Assembly: GCF_024198235.1 (NCBI RefSeq)
Contig: NZ_JAKCFB010000015.1
Coordinates: forward strand, 124,001-188,000
Source of the DNA: Myxococcus dinghuensis
Lineage (GTDB): Bacteria > Myxococcota > Myxococcia > Myxococcales > Myxococcaceae
Length of the DNA stretch: 64,000 nucleotides
Direction of reading: 5' to 3'
How positions within the stretch are numbered: the first letter of the stretch is position 1; every line of letters starts with the position of its first letter. A program made the translations under genes and the position numbers. The notes under the pieces were generated by a model. The model was not told where the DNA came from. It was given only the letters and a program-made list of their open reading frames with translations, and ran no database searches. Of the stretch, positions 49,251-59,286 are shown piece after piece.

Positions 49251-50393
49251 TCACACCCGCGCCGTGGACGCTGGGGATTTCCTCGACACCCTGAGGAGGC
49301 CCTCCACCTCCGCGAGCATCGCGCGCTGGAAGTGGCCCCTCGAGAAGCGCTCCGCCTGCGCGCGCGCCGCCCTCGGTTGGAAGCCGGCCTCCCAGGTCTC
49401 GAAGCGCCGCACCGCCTCCATGAGCGACTTTGCCGTCTGCTCTGGAAAGAAGACTCCGCTCTCAGCGGTCACCGTCTCCAGCGCGCCGCCGCGGCCGTAG
49501 GCGATGACGGGGCGGCCGGTGGCCTGGGACTCGAGCGGGGTGATGCCGAAGTCCTCCTCGGGCGTGAAGATCAGGGCGCGAGCGTCGCGGTAGAGGGACG
49601 GCAGTGCGTCGTCCGGGACGTTGCCGAGGAAGCGGATGTTCGGCGGGGGCGCGCCGGACGTGAGCTTCGCGGCCTCCTGGCCCGTGCCCACGACCCACAG
49701 GGGCGCGCCCAGCTCGCGGAACGCCTCGAGCGCGATGTCGAGCCGCTTGTAGGGCGCGAACGCGCCGAGCCACAGGAAATAGCCGCCGCGACCGCCGCCC
49801 TCCAGCGGCACGCGGGCGAAGCGCTCCAGGTCCACCGGCGGGTGGACGACCGCGGCCTCCCGGCCCCAGAAGCGCGCCACCTTGGCGGCGACGTGGTGGC
49901 TGTTGACGACGAAGCGGTCCACCCGTTGCGCCGACGCGCGATCCCACCGCTGGAGCCACGGTCGCACCGCGTGGGCGGCGGCGCGCACCGGCAGCCGCGC
50001 GCGCCCCGGTCCGAAGTAGTCGTCGAACAGGTCCCACATGTACCGCATGGGCGCGTGCACGTAGCTCAGGTGCGGCGTGCCGGGCGGCGCGCGCAGCCCC
50101 TTCGCGACGCAGTGGCTGGAGGAGAGGACCAGGTCGTAGTCCCCCTGGAGGCGCAGCGACTCGATGGCGCGCGGCATCGCGGGGAGGAAGTGCCGGTAGC
50201 GAGCGTGGATGCCGGGGACGTGTTGGAGGAACGAGGTGAAGATGCGCCGGGATTCGATGGCGGGCGACTGGCTGCCGGGCTTGTGGATGAGGGTGTAGAT
50301 GTCCGCGTCGGGCAGGGCTTCGCAGAGCGCGTCGAGGACGCGCTCACCGCCGCGGTGGGTGACGAGCCAATCGTGGACCAGGGCAACCTTCAC
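49251..50393 (-). CDS. Family 4 glycosyltransferase
   Basis: 380 residues, GT-B fold. N-terminal acceptor half opens VKVALVHDWLVTHRGGERVL; the C-terminal nucleotide-sugar half has YFLWLGAFAPYKRLDIALEA and the E-x7-E motif TPEEDFGITPLESQATGRPVI. The canonical start is GTG (MKVALVHDW); an ATG 18 bp upstream is also possible. It shares a divergent control region of 103 bp with the next glycosyltransferase, and the sugar-phosphate transferase lies downstream, so they probably build one surface glycan. Confidence 0.92.
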   Translation of the reverse strand: MKVALVHDWLVTHRGGERVLDALCEALPDADIYTLIHKPGSQSPAIESRRIFTSFLQHVPGIHARYRHFLPAMPRAIESLRLQGDYDLVLSSSHCVAKGLRAPPGTPHLSYVHAPMRYMWDLFDDYFGPGRARLPVRAAAHAVRPWLQRWDRASAQRVDRFVVNSHHVAAKVARFWGREAAVVHPPVDLERFARVPLEGGGRGGYFLWLGAFAPYKRLDIALEAFRELGAPLWVVGTGQEAAKLTSGAPPPNIRFLGNVPDDALPSLYRDARALIFTPEEDFGITPLESQATGRPVIAYGRGGALETVTAESGVFFPEQTAKSLMEAVRRFETWEAGFQPRAARAQAERFSRGHFQRAMLAEVEGLLRVSRKSPASTARV

Positions 50394-50496
50394 GCTGGCG
50401 GCTTCTAGCATCCAAGGCCGACCTGTGCAGACAACCGTGAACAGGCGCCCGTCCACCTGCTGCCCACGACGCTCGCGCGTGTGGTAGGCGGGGAGC

Positions 50497-51594
50497 GTGG
50501 CCCACGTCCTCCTCGACCTGCGCATGGTGCGCGGCCGCCTGCACGGCATCGCCCGCTACGCGCTGGAGCTGGCCCGGCGCGCGCCGGCGCTCGCGCCGGA
50601 CCTGCGCTTCTCCGCCCTGGTGCCGCCCCAGGGCCTGCCTGGGGACCTGGGAGGGCTCGCGCCCCGGCTCCCCCTCCACCGCGCGCGGGCGGGGTTCCTG
50701 TCGCCGTTCGAACAACCCGCCCTGGCCCTGGACCTCACCCAGCTCGCGCCCGACGTCTTCCACGCCACCTCCTTCGCCCTCCCCCTCTTCTGGAGTGGCC
50801 GGCTCGTGGCCACGCTCCACGACGCCAACCACGTCGTGCTCGCGGACCAGTACACCCCGGCCCAGTCGCTGTACTACCGCGTCGTGGTGGGGCCGCGCGC
50901 GAAGCGGGCCTCCGCGCTGGTGACGGTGTCCGAGTTCTCGCGCGAGGAGCTGGCGCGGCACCTCGGCCTGTCGCCCTACCGGTTGCAGGTGATTCCCAAT
51001 GGCGTGGACGCCCGCTTCCAGCCCCCCACGCCCGCGGAGGCCCGGGCCTTCCGGGCGCGCCACGAGCTGCCGGAGCGCTACGTGGCGGCGGTGGGCAACG
51101 CGAAGGCGTTCAAGAACCTGGCCCTGTTGGGACGCTTCGCCGGGGAGCTGCCGGTGCCCGTCGTCCTGCTCGCGGGCAAGGGCGCGGTGGCGCACGAGCT
51201 GGGGTTGCACGAGAACGTGCTCGACCTCGAGGAGCTGCCCGAGGCGGACATGCCGCTGTTCTACGGCTCGGCGGCGGCGCTGCTCCTGCCCTCCCGCTAC
51301 GAGGGCTTCGGCCTGCCCGCCCTGGAGGCGATGGCGACGGGCTGCCCCGTCCTGGTGGCGGACGCCACCGCGCTGCCGGAGGTGGTGGGCAACGCGGCGG
51401 TGAAGCTCCCGCCCAACGACGCCCAGGCCTGGTGCGACGCCACGCTGCGCGTGCTGCGCGACGACGGCCTGCGCGTCGAGCTGGCGGAGCTGGGCCGCGA
51501 GCGCGCCGCGCGCTTCACCTGGGACGAGTGCGCCCGGAAGACGGTGGCCGTGTACCGGCGCGTGCTGGAGTCCCGCGCGGACCTCGCGCGCTGA
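50497..51594 (+). CDS. Family 4 glycosyltransferase
   Basis: 365 residues, GT-B fold. Opening HVLLDLRMVRGRLHGIARYA is typical of the mannosyl/rhamnosyl-type GT4 group; the C-terminal half has YVAAVGNAKAFKNLALLGRF and the E-x7-E region SRYEGFGLPALEAMATGCPV. The GTG start follows GCGGGGAGC. It is convergent with the ligase gene, 6 bp apart, and divergent from the other glycosyltransferase. Confidence 0.92.
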   Translation: MAHVLLDLRMVRGRLHGIARYALELARRAPALAPDLRFSALVPPQGLPGDLGGLAPRLPLHRARAGFLSPFEQPALALDLTQLAPDVFHATSFALPLFWSGRLVATLHDANHVVLADQYTPAQSLYYRVVVGPRAKRASALVTVSEFSREELARHLGLSPYRLQVIPNGVDARFQPPTPAEARAFRARHELPERYVAAVGNAKAFKNLALLGRFAGELPVPVVLLAGKGAVAHELGLHENVLDLEELPEADMPLFYGSAAALLLPSRYEGFGLPALEAMATGCPVLVADATALPEVVGNAAVKLPPNDAQAWCDATLRVLRDDGLRVELAELGRERAARFTWDECARKTVAVYRRVLESRADLAR

Positions 51595-51600
51595 GGCCCG

Positions 51601-52893
51601 TCAGCCGGGGCGGCCCGCGGGCCTGTCCCTCAGCACCTCGCTGCCGTCGCACAGCCCCAGCCCCCACATGAGCGCGAACGACAGGTGGACGCTCGTGTGG
51701 AACGGCAGGTAGTGCACCAGCGCGAGGATGTGGAAGCCCACGAAGGACAGGAGGGCCCCCGTCGCCGCGAGCGAGCCCGCCCGGTGGCGCCGCACGAGCG
51801 CCCACCCCAACAGCACGTGCACCGCGAGCAGCAGCACCAGCCCCACCAGGCCCGTCTCCGCCCATGTGGTGAGCCACAGGTTGTGCGAGTCGGTGGCCAG
51901 CAGCTCGGTGATGCCGGACTGCGCCTGGTTCGCCAGCGCGGCGCTCTTGTGGTTGCCGAAGCCCACGCCCACCCATGGGTGCTCGCGCACCAGGCTCCAG
52001 CCCACGGACATGGCCAGCTCTCGCTCGCCGCCGTAGATGTTGCCCAGCGCCTTCCCCATCCGGGCGCGCCACGCGGACGAGGAGAGGACGACCACCACCA
52101 GCAGCGCGATGAGGACCAGGCCCACCTTGCGCAGCGTGCCGTGGACGAGCAGCAGCAGCGCCACCACGCTCACGAGCAGCGCCGCGCCCAGGGCGGCCCT
52201 CGCGTAGGCGTTGTAGATGGACATCAACATGCCCAGCACCACCGCGCCCGCCAGCAGGCGGCGCCGCGCGACCTCGGAGCCACCGAGGATGGCCAGCGCC
52301 GGACCGAGCGCGGCGATGGCGCCGTGCGCGAAACGCAGGCGGTGGAAGAAGATACCGCCCGCCGCGTAGCGCGGGGACGCCTCCGTGCCGAAGTTCTCGT
52401 GCAGCCGGCTCAGGTTCAGCTTGAGGAAGGCCGGTGGCTCCCAGGGCCAGCGCACCCGGCTCTGGAACATGCCCAGCGCCGCCGCGAACAACCACCCCGC
52501 CGCCACCGTCCCGGCCAGCGCCATCCACGGCACGCCCACCGAGCCGATGGACGCCACGGCCGCGCCCGCCACCGAGTCCAGCACCTGCCCATAACGCGCC
52601 GAGCGGGGCCACCCACTGGCGGTGCCCGTCGCGAGCGCCAGCGCGGGCGACACCAGTTGCCATGCGCACAGCGCCATGCTGGCGAACACGTAGGCGCGGA
52701 CATCCGGCGCCAACCTCAGCTGCCGGCGGGCCGCCAGCACCAGCGCCAGGAGCACCGCCGCCGCCGCGGCCACCTGGAGCACCACCTCCGCGAGCACCAA
52801 CCCCACGGCCCACATCACCAGGACGGCGGCGACAGCGAGGCGGAGGCGCGGCTCCAGCGAGGGCCGGGAGGAAGGGTCCATGGAGGGTGACAC
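51601..52893 (-). CDS. O-antigen ligase/polymerase family membrane protein (WaaL/Wzy_C)
   Basis: 430 residues with about ten hydrophobic helices. A large periplasmic loop ends in the family motif ATDSHNLWLTTWAETGLVGL; the His-Asn pair is the conserved core of Wzy_C proteins. These join O-polysaccharide to lipid A-core, or polymerise repeat units; which reaction applies cannot be told. It is one base after the lptG-like gene, with the translation start inside that overlap region (GTG, or ATG 12 bp later), so it is part of the purine/LPS operon. Context with LptF/LptG favours a ligase. Confidence 0.85.
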   Translation of the reverse strand: MSPSMDPSSRPSLEPRLRLAVAAVLVMWAVGLVLAEVVLQVAAAAAVLLALVLAARRQLRLAPDVRAYVFASMALCAWQLVSPALALATGTASGWPRSARYGQVLDSVAGAAVASIGSVGVPWMALAGTVAAGWLFAAALGMFQSRVRWPWEPPAFLKLNLSRLHENFGTEASPRYAAGGIFFHRLRFAHGAIAALGPALAILGGSEVARRRLLAGAVVLGMLMSIYNAYARAALGAALLVSVVALLLLVHGTLRKVGLVLIALLVVVVLSSSAWRARMGKALGNIYGGERELAMSVGWSLVREHPWVGVGFGNHKSAALANQAQSGITELLATDSHNLWLTTWAETGLVGLVLLLAVHVLLGWALVRRHRAGSLAATGALLSFVGFHILALVHYLPFHTSVHLSFALMWGLGLCDGSEVLRDRPAGRPG

Positions 52894-52894
52894 G

Positions 52895-54010
52895 CTATCT
52901 CACCGCGAGGAATCGGCGAGGAACGTGGAGATAGCCCTCTCGGTTCAACCAAAGCGCCGCCGCCGCCACCACGAGCAGGACCACGGGGGTCCAGGCCGCC
53001 ACCAGGGGCGACAGCCGCTCGGTGAGCACCAGGGTCCGGCACACCATCATCAAGCCCCACATGGCCACCGCCACGAGCAACCCTTCGACGATGGCGGCCG
53101 TCAGGTGGCCGCGCCGGTTCGCGCGCAACGCCAACCCCACCCCGAGCAGCGCCGCGGGCAGGGCCGCGAGTGGATACGCGAAGCGGTTGTGCAGCGCGAG
53201 TTCGTACTGCTTCGTCTCCAGCCCCACGTCCCGGCGCGCGACGATCTGCTCGCGCAACACCGGCACGCGCATCTGCTCCGGACGCCCCGGACGGATGCGG
53301 AAGGCGGAGGCCTCGATGCCCAGGTCGTACTCGGCGCTCTCCAGGTTGCGCACCGTGGTGTGCTCCTCCCCGGAGAAGGAGCGCTCCACCACGCCCTCGA
53401 GCCGCCAGCGGGTGCCCCCCAGCGACGTCATCCCGGCGGCGTCCAGCCGCTTCACCAGCTTGAACTCGCGCGACAGCGTGAAGATGGAGACGTCCTGGAA
53501 GCCGTCCTGGGCGCTCCCGGAGCGGAGGAAGAAGATGCTGTCCCCGCGGCGGAACCGCTGCTTCGGGGAGTAGTAGAAGTTGTAGTCCCCCCAGCGGTTG
53601 AAGCGCTGCGTGGTGATTTCGTCGACGCGCCGCCCGGCGTGGGTGGCGACGTATTCATCGAAGGCCACCAGGCCCGTGCAGGCCACCAACCCACAAGCCA
53701 GCACCGGCGCGTAGAGCGCGGACGGCCCGAAGGTCAGCGCCCGGATGGCCGTCACCTCGCCCTTCTTGCGCAGCGCGGACACCGTCGTCCCGGCCGCCAG
53801 CAGCAGCGCCGCCGGCCCCAGTTGCTGCACCGCCATGAGGGCCTTGTAGCCATACAGCTTGGCCGCATCCAGCGCCCAGCCCTCGCCCGTGTACGTCTTC
53901 GCGCGGTCCACGAAGTCCACCACCACGAAGACGAGCACCAGGCCGCCGAGGATGCCCAGTATGAAGCCCAGGTAGTTGCGCAACACGTAGCCGAAGAGTG
54001 TCAGCCTCAC
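52895..54010 (-). CDS. lptG: LPS-export permease of the LptG (YjgQ) type
   Basis: 371 residues, six membrane helices in the LptF/LptG layout: three N-terminal (LRNYLGFILGILGGLVLVFVV), a beta-jellyroll periplasmic domain about 140-270, three C-terminal (LVAVAMWGLMMVCRTLVLTE). With LptF it forms the membrane part of the ABC machine that pulls LPS out of the inner membrane. No LptB ATPase is here. GTG start overlaps the lptF stop by four bases (GTGA). Assigned as LptG rather than LptF by position and sequence flavour (VTAIRALTFGPSALYAPVL). Confidence 0.88.
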   Translation of the reverse strand: MRLTLFGYVLRNYLGFILGILGGLVLVFVVVDFVDRAKTYTGEGWALDAAKLYGYKALMAVQQLGPAALLLAAGTTVSALRKKGEVTAIRALTFGPSALYAPVLACGLVACTGLVAFDEYVATHAGRRVDEITTQRFNRWGDYNFYYSPKQRFRRGDSIFFLRSGSAQDGFQDVSIFTLSREFKLVKRLDAAGMTSLGGTRWRLEGVVERSFSGEEHTTVRNLESAEYDLGIEASAFRIRPGRPEQMRVPVLREQIVARRDVGLETKQYELALHNRFAYPLAALPAALLGVGLALRANRRGHLTAAIVEGLLVAVAMWGLMMVCRTLVLTERLSPLVAAWTPVVLLVVAAAALWLNREGYLHVPRRFLAVR

Positions 54011-55119
54011 CGGACCGTCCCCGAGCGGCTCACCCGATAGAGGGCCACCGCGCCCACCAGCATGAAGACGACGTTCGCGAGCTGTCCCGCCACCACCACC
54101 GGCAGCTTGCCCTGCTGGCCGAGCTGCTCGAAGGCGCGGCTCAGCAGGTAGTAGAAGACGTAGCCTCCCAGCGTCAGCAGGTAGCCCCACGCCCGCCCCG
54201 CCTGACGCCGGCCGATGGCGAGCGGCGTCCCCAGCAAGGCGAAGGCGATGGGGGCCAGCGAGCCACCGAGCCGGCTGTGCAGCGCCATGAGGATGGTGCG
54301 CGAGCTCTCGCCCTTCGCCTCGGCCTCGCGCGCGGCCTCCAGCAGCTCACCGGGCGTCAGCTCCTCCTTCGAGGACGTGAAGCGCCCCCGCTTGCTCATC
54401 GAGGCCCCCACGCCCACGCTGATCTCCGCGCCGTCGAAGTGGATGACGTTGTAGTCCTTGGACTCGCGGCCCGAGCGGTGGACCTCGCCGTTCTCCAGCG
54501 CGAAGCGCAGCACCTCCCCACTGTTGGACGTGCCGACCTGCCCGCGGTGCGCCAGGACGAGCATGGGCGAGCTGGGCTCGCGCTCGTCCTGCAGGAGCAC
54601 GTTCGTCCACTTGCCGTCGGCCGTCGACACCTGCTCCGTGTAGAGCGTCAGCTTGCTGAGGTCCTCGTAGAAGACGCCGGGCTTCACGTCGCCCACCACG
54701 TTCTTGCGGATGACCTCGCTCACCAGCAGCTTCACCCCCGTCAGCCCCCAGGGCTGGGCGGTGGACGTCAGCAACAGCATGAACAGGCTGATCGCCAGCG
54801 CGACCCCGAGCGGCGCCGCCAGCAGCCGCATGGGCCCAATGCCCAGCGCCTGGAGCGCCGTCAGCTCCCGGTCCTCGCCCATCCGTCCCAGGCCCAGCAG
54901 GATGGCCAGCAGGAACGCGACGGGCAGCGCCGTCATGAGGAAGTGCGGCGTCAGGTAGGCCACCAACCGCCCCAGGTCCATCACCGTGACGGACGACCCC
55001 AGGAGCACGTCCGTGCCGCGCAGGAACTGCATCACGAACAGCAGCAGGAACATGAACGCCACCCAGACACCGAGCGGCACCAGCAGCTCCCGGAGCAGGT
55101 AGCGTGAGATGCGCGTCAC
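54007..55119 (-). CDS. lptF: LPS-export permease LptF (YjgP)
   Basis: 370 residues with the same 3+3 helix plan. Features: RYLLRELLVPLGVWVAFMFL, the coupling segment GRMGEDRELTALQALGIGPM (cytoplasmic elbow that docks to LptB), jellyroll with YTEQVSTADGKW and EDLSKL, and three C-terminal helices (GYVFYYLLSRAFEQLG). GTG start, GTGA overlap with purD. It partners LptG. Confidence 0.92.
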   Translation of the reverse strand: MTRISRYLLRELLVPLGVWVAFMFLLLFVMQFLRGTDVLLGSSVTVMDLGRLVAYLTPHFLMTALPVAFLLAILLGLGRMGEDRELTALQALGIGPMRLLAAPLGVALAISLFMLLLTSTAQPWGLTGVKLLVSEVIRKNVVGDVKPGVFYEDLSKLTLYTEQVSTADGKWTNVLLQDEREPSSPMLVLAHRGQVGTSNSGEVLRFALENGEVHRSGRESKDYNVIHFDGAEISVGVGASMSKRGRFTSSKEELTPGELLEAAREAEAKGESSRTILMALHSRLGGSLAPIAFALLGTPLAIGRRQAGRAWGYLLTLGGYVFYYLLSRAFEQLGQQGKLPVVVAGQLANVVFMLVGAVALYRVSRSGTVR

Positions 55120-56381
55120 GACGCGGCCTTCAGTCCCTTCGCGCCGATGTCACGGCGGAAGTGCATGCCGTCGAAGCGCACCGCCGCCACCGCCGCGTAG
55201 GCCCGCTCGCGCGCCCGCGCCAGGTCCTCGCCCCGCGCGCACACCGTGAGCACCCGGCCGCCGCTCGTCACCAGCGCGTCCGCGCGCTGCTCCACGCCGG
55301 CCAGGAACACCGTGGCGTCCGCCGGCACCGCGTCCAGCCCGTCGATGCGCTGCCCCTTGCGCGGCGCCTCGGGATACCCCTCCGCCGCCACCACCACGCC
55401 CACCGAGGCGCCCGGTGCCACGGCCAGCGTCCGCGCCTCCAGTTGCCCCCGCGCGCACGCGTCCACCAGCGGCAGCAGGTCCTCACCGAGCTGCATCATC
55501 AACACCTGCGTCTCCGGGTCCCCGAAGCGCGCGTTGAACTCCAGCACCTTCGGCCCGCTGCGCGTCAGCATCAGCCCCGCGTAGAGCACGCCCCGGAAGC
55601 CGAGCCCGCGCCGCCGCAGCACGGCCAGCGTGGGGGCGATGACCTGCTCGCCCACCTGGGCCAACTGCGCCGCGTCGAGGAAGGGCGCGGGAGCATAGGC
55701 ACCCATGCCGCCGGTGTTCGGCCCCGTGTCGCCGTCCCCGACCCGCTTGTGGTCCTGCGACAGGGGCAGCATCGCGTAGCGCTCGCCGTCACACAGCGCC
55801 ATCGCGGAGACCTCCTCGCCCTCGAGCACCTCCTCCAGCACCATGCGCTGGCCGGAGTGGCCCATCGCCGCCACCGCGCGCACCGCCTCGCGCGCGGCCT
55901 CCACGTCGTGCGCGACGATGACGCCCTTGCCCGCGGCCAGCCCGTCCGCCTTCACCACGATGCGGCCCTGCGCCACCGCGTAGGCCTCCGCCTCGGCCGC
56001 GTCCGTGAAGGTGCGGAAGGCCGCGGTGGGCACGCCCGCCTCGGCCATGATCTCCTTGGCGAACGCCTTGCTCCCCTCGATGAGCGCCGCGCCCGCCACC
56101 GGCCCGAAACAGGGGATGCCCGCGGCGGCCAGGGCGTCCGCCACGCCCGCCACGAGCGGCGCCTCCGGCCCCACGACGACGAGGTCCACCGCCTCGCGAC
56201 GCGCGAGCGCCACGACCTCGTCGGGCACCTCGGCTCGCACCGGAACGTTGGTGGCGACCCTCGCCGTCCCCGGGTTGCCCGGCGCGCACAAGAGCCGGGT
56301 CAGTCGAGGACTCTGGGCCAGCTTCCACGCCAGCGCGTGTTCACGGCCTCCGGAACCGAGCAGCAGGACCTTCACATCCAC
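55116..56381 (-). CDS. purD: Phosphoribosylamine--glycine ligase PurD
   Basis: 421 residues. It makes GAR from 5-phosphoribosylamine, glycine and ATP, second step of purine synthesis. N-domain VKVLLLGSGGREHALAWKLA and GPEAPLVAGVADAL; ATP-grasp part IVVKADGLAAGKGVIVA, GPNTGGMGAYAPAPFLD and FNARFGDPETQV (metal ligands). It begins one base after the TPR gene's stop (GTG; another GTG is two codons on). It ends overlapping lptF. Confidence 0.96.
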   Translation of the reverse strand: MDVKVLLLGSGGREHALAWKLAQSPRLTRLLCAPGNPGTARVATNVPVRAEVPDEVVALARREAVDLVVVGPEAPLVAGVADALAAAGIPCFGPVAGAALIEGSKAFAKEIMAEAGVPTAAFRTFTDAAEAEAYAVAQGRIVVKADGLAAGKGVIVAHDVEAAREAVRAVAAMGHSGQRMVLEEVLEGEEVSAMALCDGERYAMLPLSQDHKRVGDGDTGPNTGGMGAYAPAPFLDAAQLAQVGEQVIAPTLAVLRRRGLGFRGVLYAGLMLTRSGPKVLEFNARFGDPETQVLMMQLGEDLLPLVDACARGQLEARTLAVAPGASVGVVVAAEGYPEAPRKGQRIDGLDAVPADATVFLAGVEQRADALVTSGGRVLTVCARGEDLARARERAYAAVAAVRFDGMHFRRDIGAKGLKAAS

Positions 56382-56382
56382 C

Positions 56383-59283
56383 TCACCGTTCCAACTGGTA
56401 GAGCATCCGCTTGGCGGTGAGGTAGGCGGGGTCCAACCCCACCACGCTCACCAGCTCCGCCCTCGCCTCGTCACGGCGCTGAGGAACCTCGAGTGCGGCC
56501 AGGCGCGCCTTCGCGGACAGCAGCGTCGGCGCCTGGCCCAGCGCGTCGCGCAGGGAGCGCTTCGCCGGCTCCGCCTGTCGAGCGTCCTCCGCCAGCGCCA
56601 GGCCCTGGGCCAGGTTCGCCACGGGCAACTGTCGCCCGCCCACCGCGATGGCCCGCGCCGCCAGCGTGCGCGCCTCCGCGGCGTTGTCCCTGCGCAGCGC
56701 GATGAGCGACCGGTACGACAGCGCGCTCGCGTTGTTCGCGTCCGCCTCCAGCACGTCGCGGAAGAGCCGGTCCGCCGTGTCGAGCTCGCCCTGGTGGAAG
56801 CGCACCAGCCCCTCGTACAAGAGCTTGCTGGGCTCGTCGGAGCGCTCGGCGGGCGGATGGATGATGCCCTCCACCCCCTTCACCGTCTCCGCCGGCCGCA
56901 TCCAGAAGCGCGTCACCAGGAGCCGGGGCTCCAGGCGGAGCGGGTCGCCGTTGAGCGCCTGGTTCAGGACGCGGAACGCATCCTCGCGCCGCTTCGCCGC
57001 CATGGCCGCCACACCCTCCAGCAGCCGCGCGTCGAGCCGCCGCGAGTCCAGGTGCGACGCCGCCTGGAAGCGCTCCACCGCCTCCAGGGGCTTCTGCTCC
57101 AACAACAGGAGCCGGCCCTCCAGCACCTTCTCCAGCGCGGAGTCCTCCATCCGCCCCTGCAGGCCCGACAGGTGCTCGCGCGCCTTCGCCGCGTCCTTCT
57201 TCTCCAGCGCCACGAGGAAGACCTGCAGGCGCGCCGGGGCCAGGTCCTTCACCAACCCCAGGGCCTCCTCCGCCGCCTTCAGCCCCGCCTCGCTGTTGCC
57301 CGTGGCGCGCTCGGCCGCCGCCAGATGCACGAGCACGTCCGCCACGTCGCGGTCGGCGTAGCGCCCCCGGTTCTTCAGCAGCGCGCGCAACTCCCGCACA
57401 CCCGCCGCGGCGTTGCCCTCCGACTGGTAGCGCAGCGCCGCGAGCGGCAGCAGCGCCCTGAGCTCGGTGGCGTCCGCCTTCACCCGGGCCTCGTACAGCT
57501 TGCGGGCCTCGGAGACCTCACCGACCTCCTGGTAGATGCGGGAGATGGCCGCGAGGCTGTCCCAGTCCTTCGGGTCCTCCGCCAGCCGCTTGCGCAACGT
57601 CTCCAGCGCGAGCCGGTACTCTCCCGCCGACTCGTGCGCGAGCGCGCGGTAGAACTGGATGCGCTTGAAATCCGGCGCGAGCTTCTGCGCGGCGTCGAAG
57701 TGCTGTCGCGCGAGACCACCCGACGAGGACAGGTACACGCGCCCCAACACCAGATGCGCCTCCGCCTTCTGCGCGTCGGCGGCCTGGGCGTGCGCGAGCG
57801 TCTCCTCCGCCAGCGTCTTCGCCTCCCGCAGCGGCTCCTCCTGGCGCGTGCGCGTCAGCAGCAGGTTCGCGTGCGCGAGCAGCAGCGCCGGCGTGCGTCC
57901 CGCGCGGGACTCGGAGGCCTCGACGAGCGAGCGCGCCTCCTGGAAGGTCGCGTCGTCCAGCCCGGCCCCGCGCCCCAGCGCCACCGCCTGCACGTAGCCG
58001 GCGATGGCCGCGTCGCTCGACGGGTCCAGCAACAACGCCTGCTGGAAGGACTCCTCCGCCTCGGCGTACGCGAAGCGCTCGTCTCGCGCGAGCTGGGCCT
58101 GGCCATCCGCGAGCCGCTCGGCTCCCGTGCCCTCCAGCTCCAGGTACTTCAACTTCCAGCGAGGCAGCACCGCCTGCACCGCCTCCGGGATGCCGGGCGC
58201 GACGGGCGCCTGCGCCTGACGCCGGGCCTCCTCCTGCCGCGAGTAGAAGAGGTAGCCGCCGCCCGCCAGCACGAGCAGCGCGCCGATTCCCCCGACGAGC
58301 CCCCAGCGCAGCCCCGGACGCGAGCCCGTCGCCTGCTTCGCCGCGGAGCCCGAGCGGATGCCCGAGTTGCGCGACACACCGGAGACGGCCGCCGCGCGCT
58401 GCCCGCTGCGAGGCTCGGCCCCCAGCTCCGGCGCGGCCGCGCTCCGTGGATTGCTGCGCGGCTCGGAGCCCAGCGGCGGCGCCATCACCCCGCGAGGCAT
58501 CACCTCCACGGTGCCACTGCCATCCCCATCCTCGGGAGAGGACAGGGGCGGCAGGAAGTCCACCGCCCCACCGGGCACCGCCGCCGGCGGAGGCTCCACG
58601 GCCTTCGCCTTGGGCGCGCCCCCGGACGACTCGCGCTGACGACAGTCGTCACACGTCCCGAGCGCCTGGTCGAACGGGTCCGCCAGCGGCTTGCCGCAAC
58701 TGCGACAGCCCATCGTCGCGGGCTTGGCCGCCGGCGCCGGAGCCGCGGGCGCACGTGCGGACGGAGGAGGCGAGACGGAGACGGGCACCGCGCCCGGCGC
58801 CGCGGAGACACGCGCCACGGGCGCGGGAGGCGCCGCGGGCGCCGGCCCCAGGAAGTCGAGCAGCGGGTCGCTTCCCGCTGGCGACGCCGCGGGAGTGCCC
58901 AGGTCCGCGAACGGATCCACCGGCGGCGACGACGCCGGCTTCGGAGCGGGCATCGCGCCGAAGTCCGCGAAGAGGTCCGCGTCCGGAGCCGCCGCGCCGC
59001 CGAACGCGGGACGGGCCACCTCCGTCGGTGCCTGGCTGTTGCCGTCCCCACCGAGCAGGTCGTCCGTGGACGCAGCGGGAGGGGCCGCGGCCTGCGCCGA
59101 GGGAGCCGCGGCGGCGGGACGCGACGCGGGAGCCGGCACGTCCGCGGAAGGGACGGCCGAGGGATCGCGCCGGACGAGCTGGAGGTTCCGGCAGCGAGGA
59201 CATTGCGCGCGAACGCCTTTGGCCGTGATCAGTCGATCATCGATCGCGTAGGCAGCCGCGCATTTCTGGCAGACGATGCGCAT
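56383..59283 (-). CDS. Membrane-anchored zinc-ribbon and TPR protein
   Basis: 966 residues. An N-terminal MJ0042-type ribbon (RIVCQKCAAAYAIDD, VRAQCPRCRNLQ, 37 residues) is followed by about 140 Pro/Ala residues, a second ribbon (GCRSCGKPLADPF, TCDDCRQ), a Ser/Arg-rich linker, one membrane span (LVGGIGALLVLAGGGYLFYS, about 330-350) and about 600 residues of TPR repeats outside (SAISRIYQEVGEVSEARKLY-like units, one every 34-40 residues). The ribbons are cytoplasmic. This plan is widespread in myxobacteria, linked to motility and envelope machines in other loci. Sits between purH and purD. Confidence 0.88.
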   Translation of the reverse strand: MRIVCQKCAAAYAIDDRLITAKGVRAQCPRCRNLQLVRRDPSAVPSADVPAPASRPAAAAPSAQAAAPPAASTDDLLGGDGNSQAPTEVARPAFGGAAAPDADLFADFGAMPAPKPASSPPVDPFADLGTPAASPAGSDPLLDFLGPAPAAPPAPVARVSAAPGAVPVSVSPPPSARAPAAPAPAAKPATMGCRSCGKPLADPFDQALGTCDDCRQRESSGGAPKAKAVEPPPAAVPGGAVDFLPPLSSPEDGDGSGTVEVMPRGVMAPPLGSEPRSNPRSAAAPELGAEPRSGQRAAAVSGVSRNSGIRSGSAAKQATGSRPGLRWGLVGGIGALLVLAGGGYLFYSRQEEARRQAQAPVAPGIPEAVQAVLPRWKLKYLELEGTGAERLADGQAQLARDERFAYAEAEESFQQALLLDPSSDAAIAGYVQAVALGRGAGLDDATFQEARSLVEASESRAGRTPALLLAHANLLLTRTRQEEPLREAKTLAEETLAHAQAADAQKAEAHLVLGRVYLSSSGGLARQHFDAAQKLAPDFKRIQFYRALAHESAGEYRLALETLRKRLAEDPKDWDSLAAISRIYQEVGEVSEARKLYEARVKADATELRALLPLAALRYQSEGNAAAGVRELRALLKNRGRYADRDVADVLVHLAAAERATGNSEAGLKAAEEALGLVKDLAPARLQVFLVALEKKDAAKAREHLSGLQGRMEDSALEKVLEGRLLLLEQKPLEAVERFQAASHLDSRRLDARLLEGVAAMAAKRREDAFRVLNQALNGDPLRLEPRLLVTRFWMRPAETVKGVEGIIHPPAERSDEPSKLLYEGLVRFHQGELDTADRLFRDVLEADANNASALSYRSLIALRRDNAAEARTLAARAIAVGGRQLPVANLAQGLALAEDARQAEPAKRSLRDALGQAPTLLSAKARLAALEVPQRRDEARAELVSVVGLDPAYLTAKRMLYQLER

Positions 59284-59286
59284 GAG

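Noticed and set aside
51515-52813. 432-codon minus-strand frame overlapping the O-antigen ligase
   Set aside because: A shifted reading of the ligase gene; Gly/Arg/Ala-rich without membrane helices, whereas the called frame has about ten helices and the Wzy_C motif.
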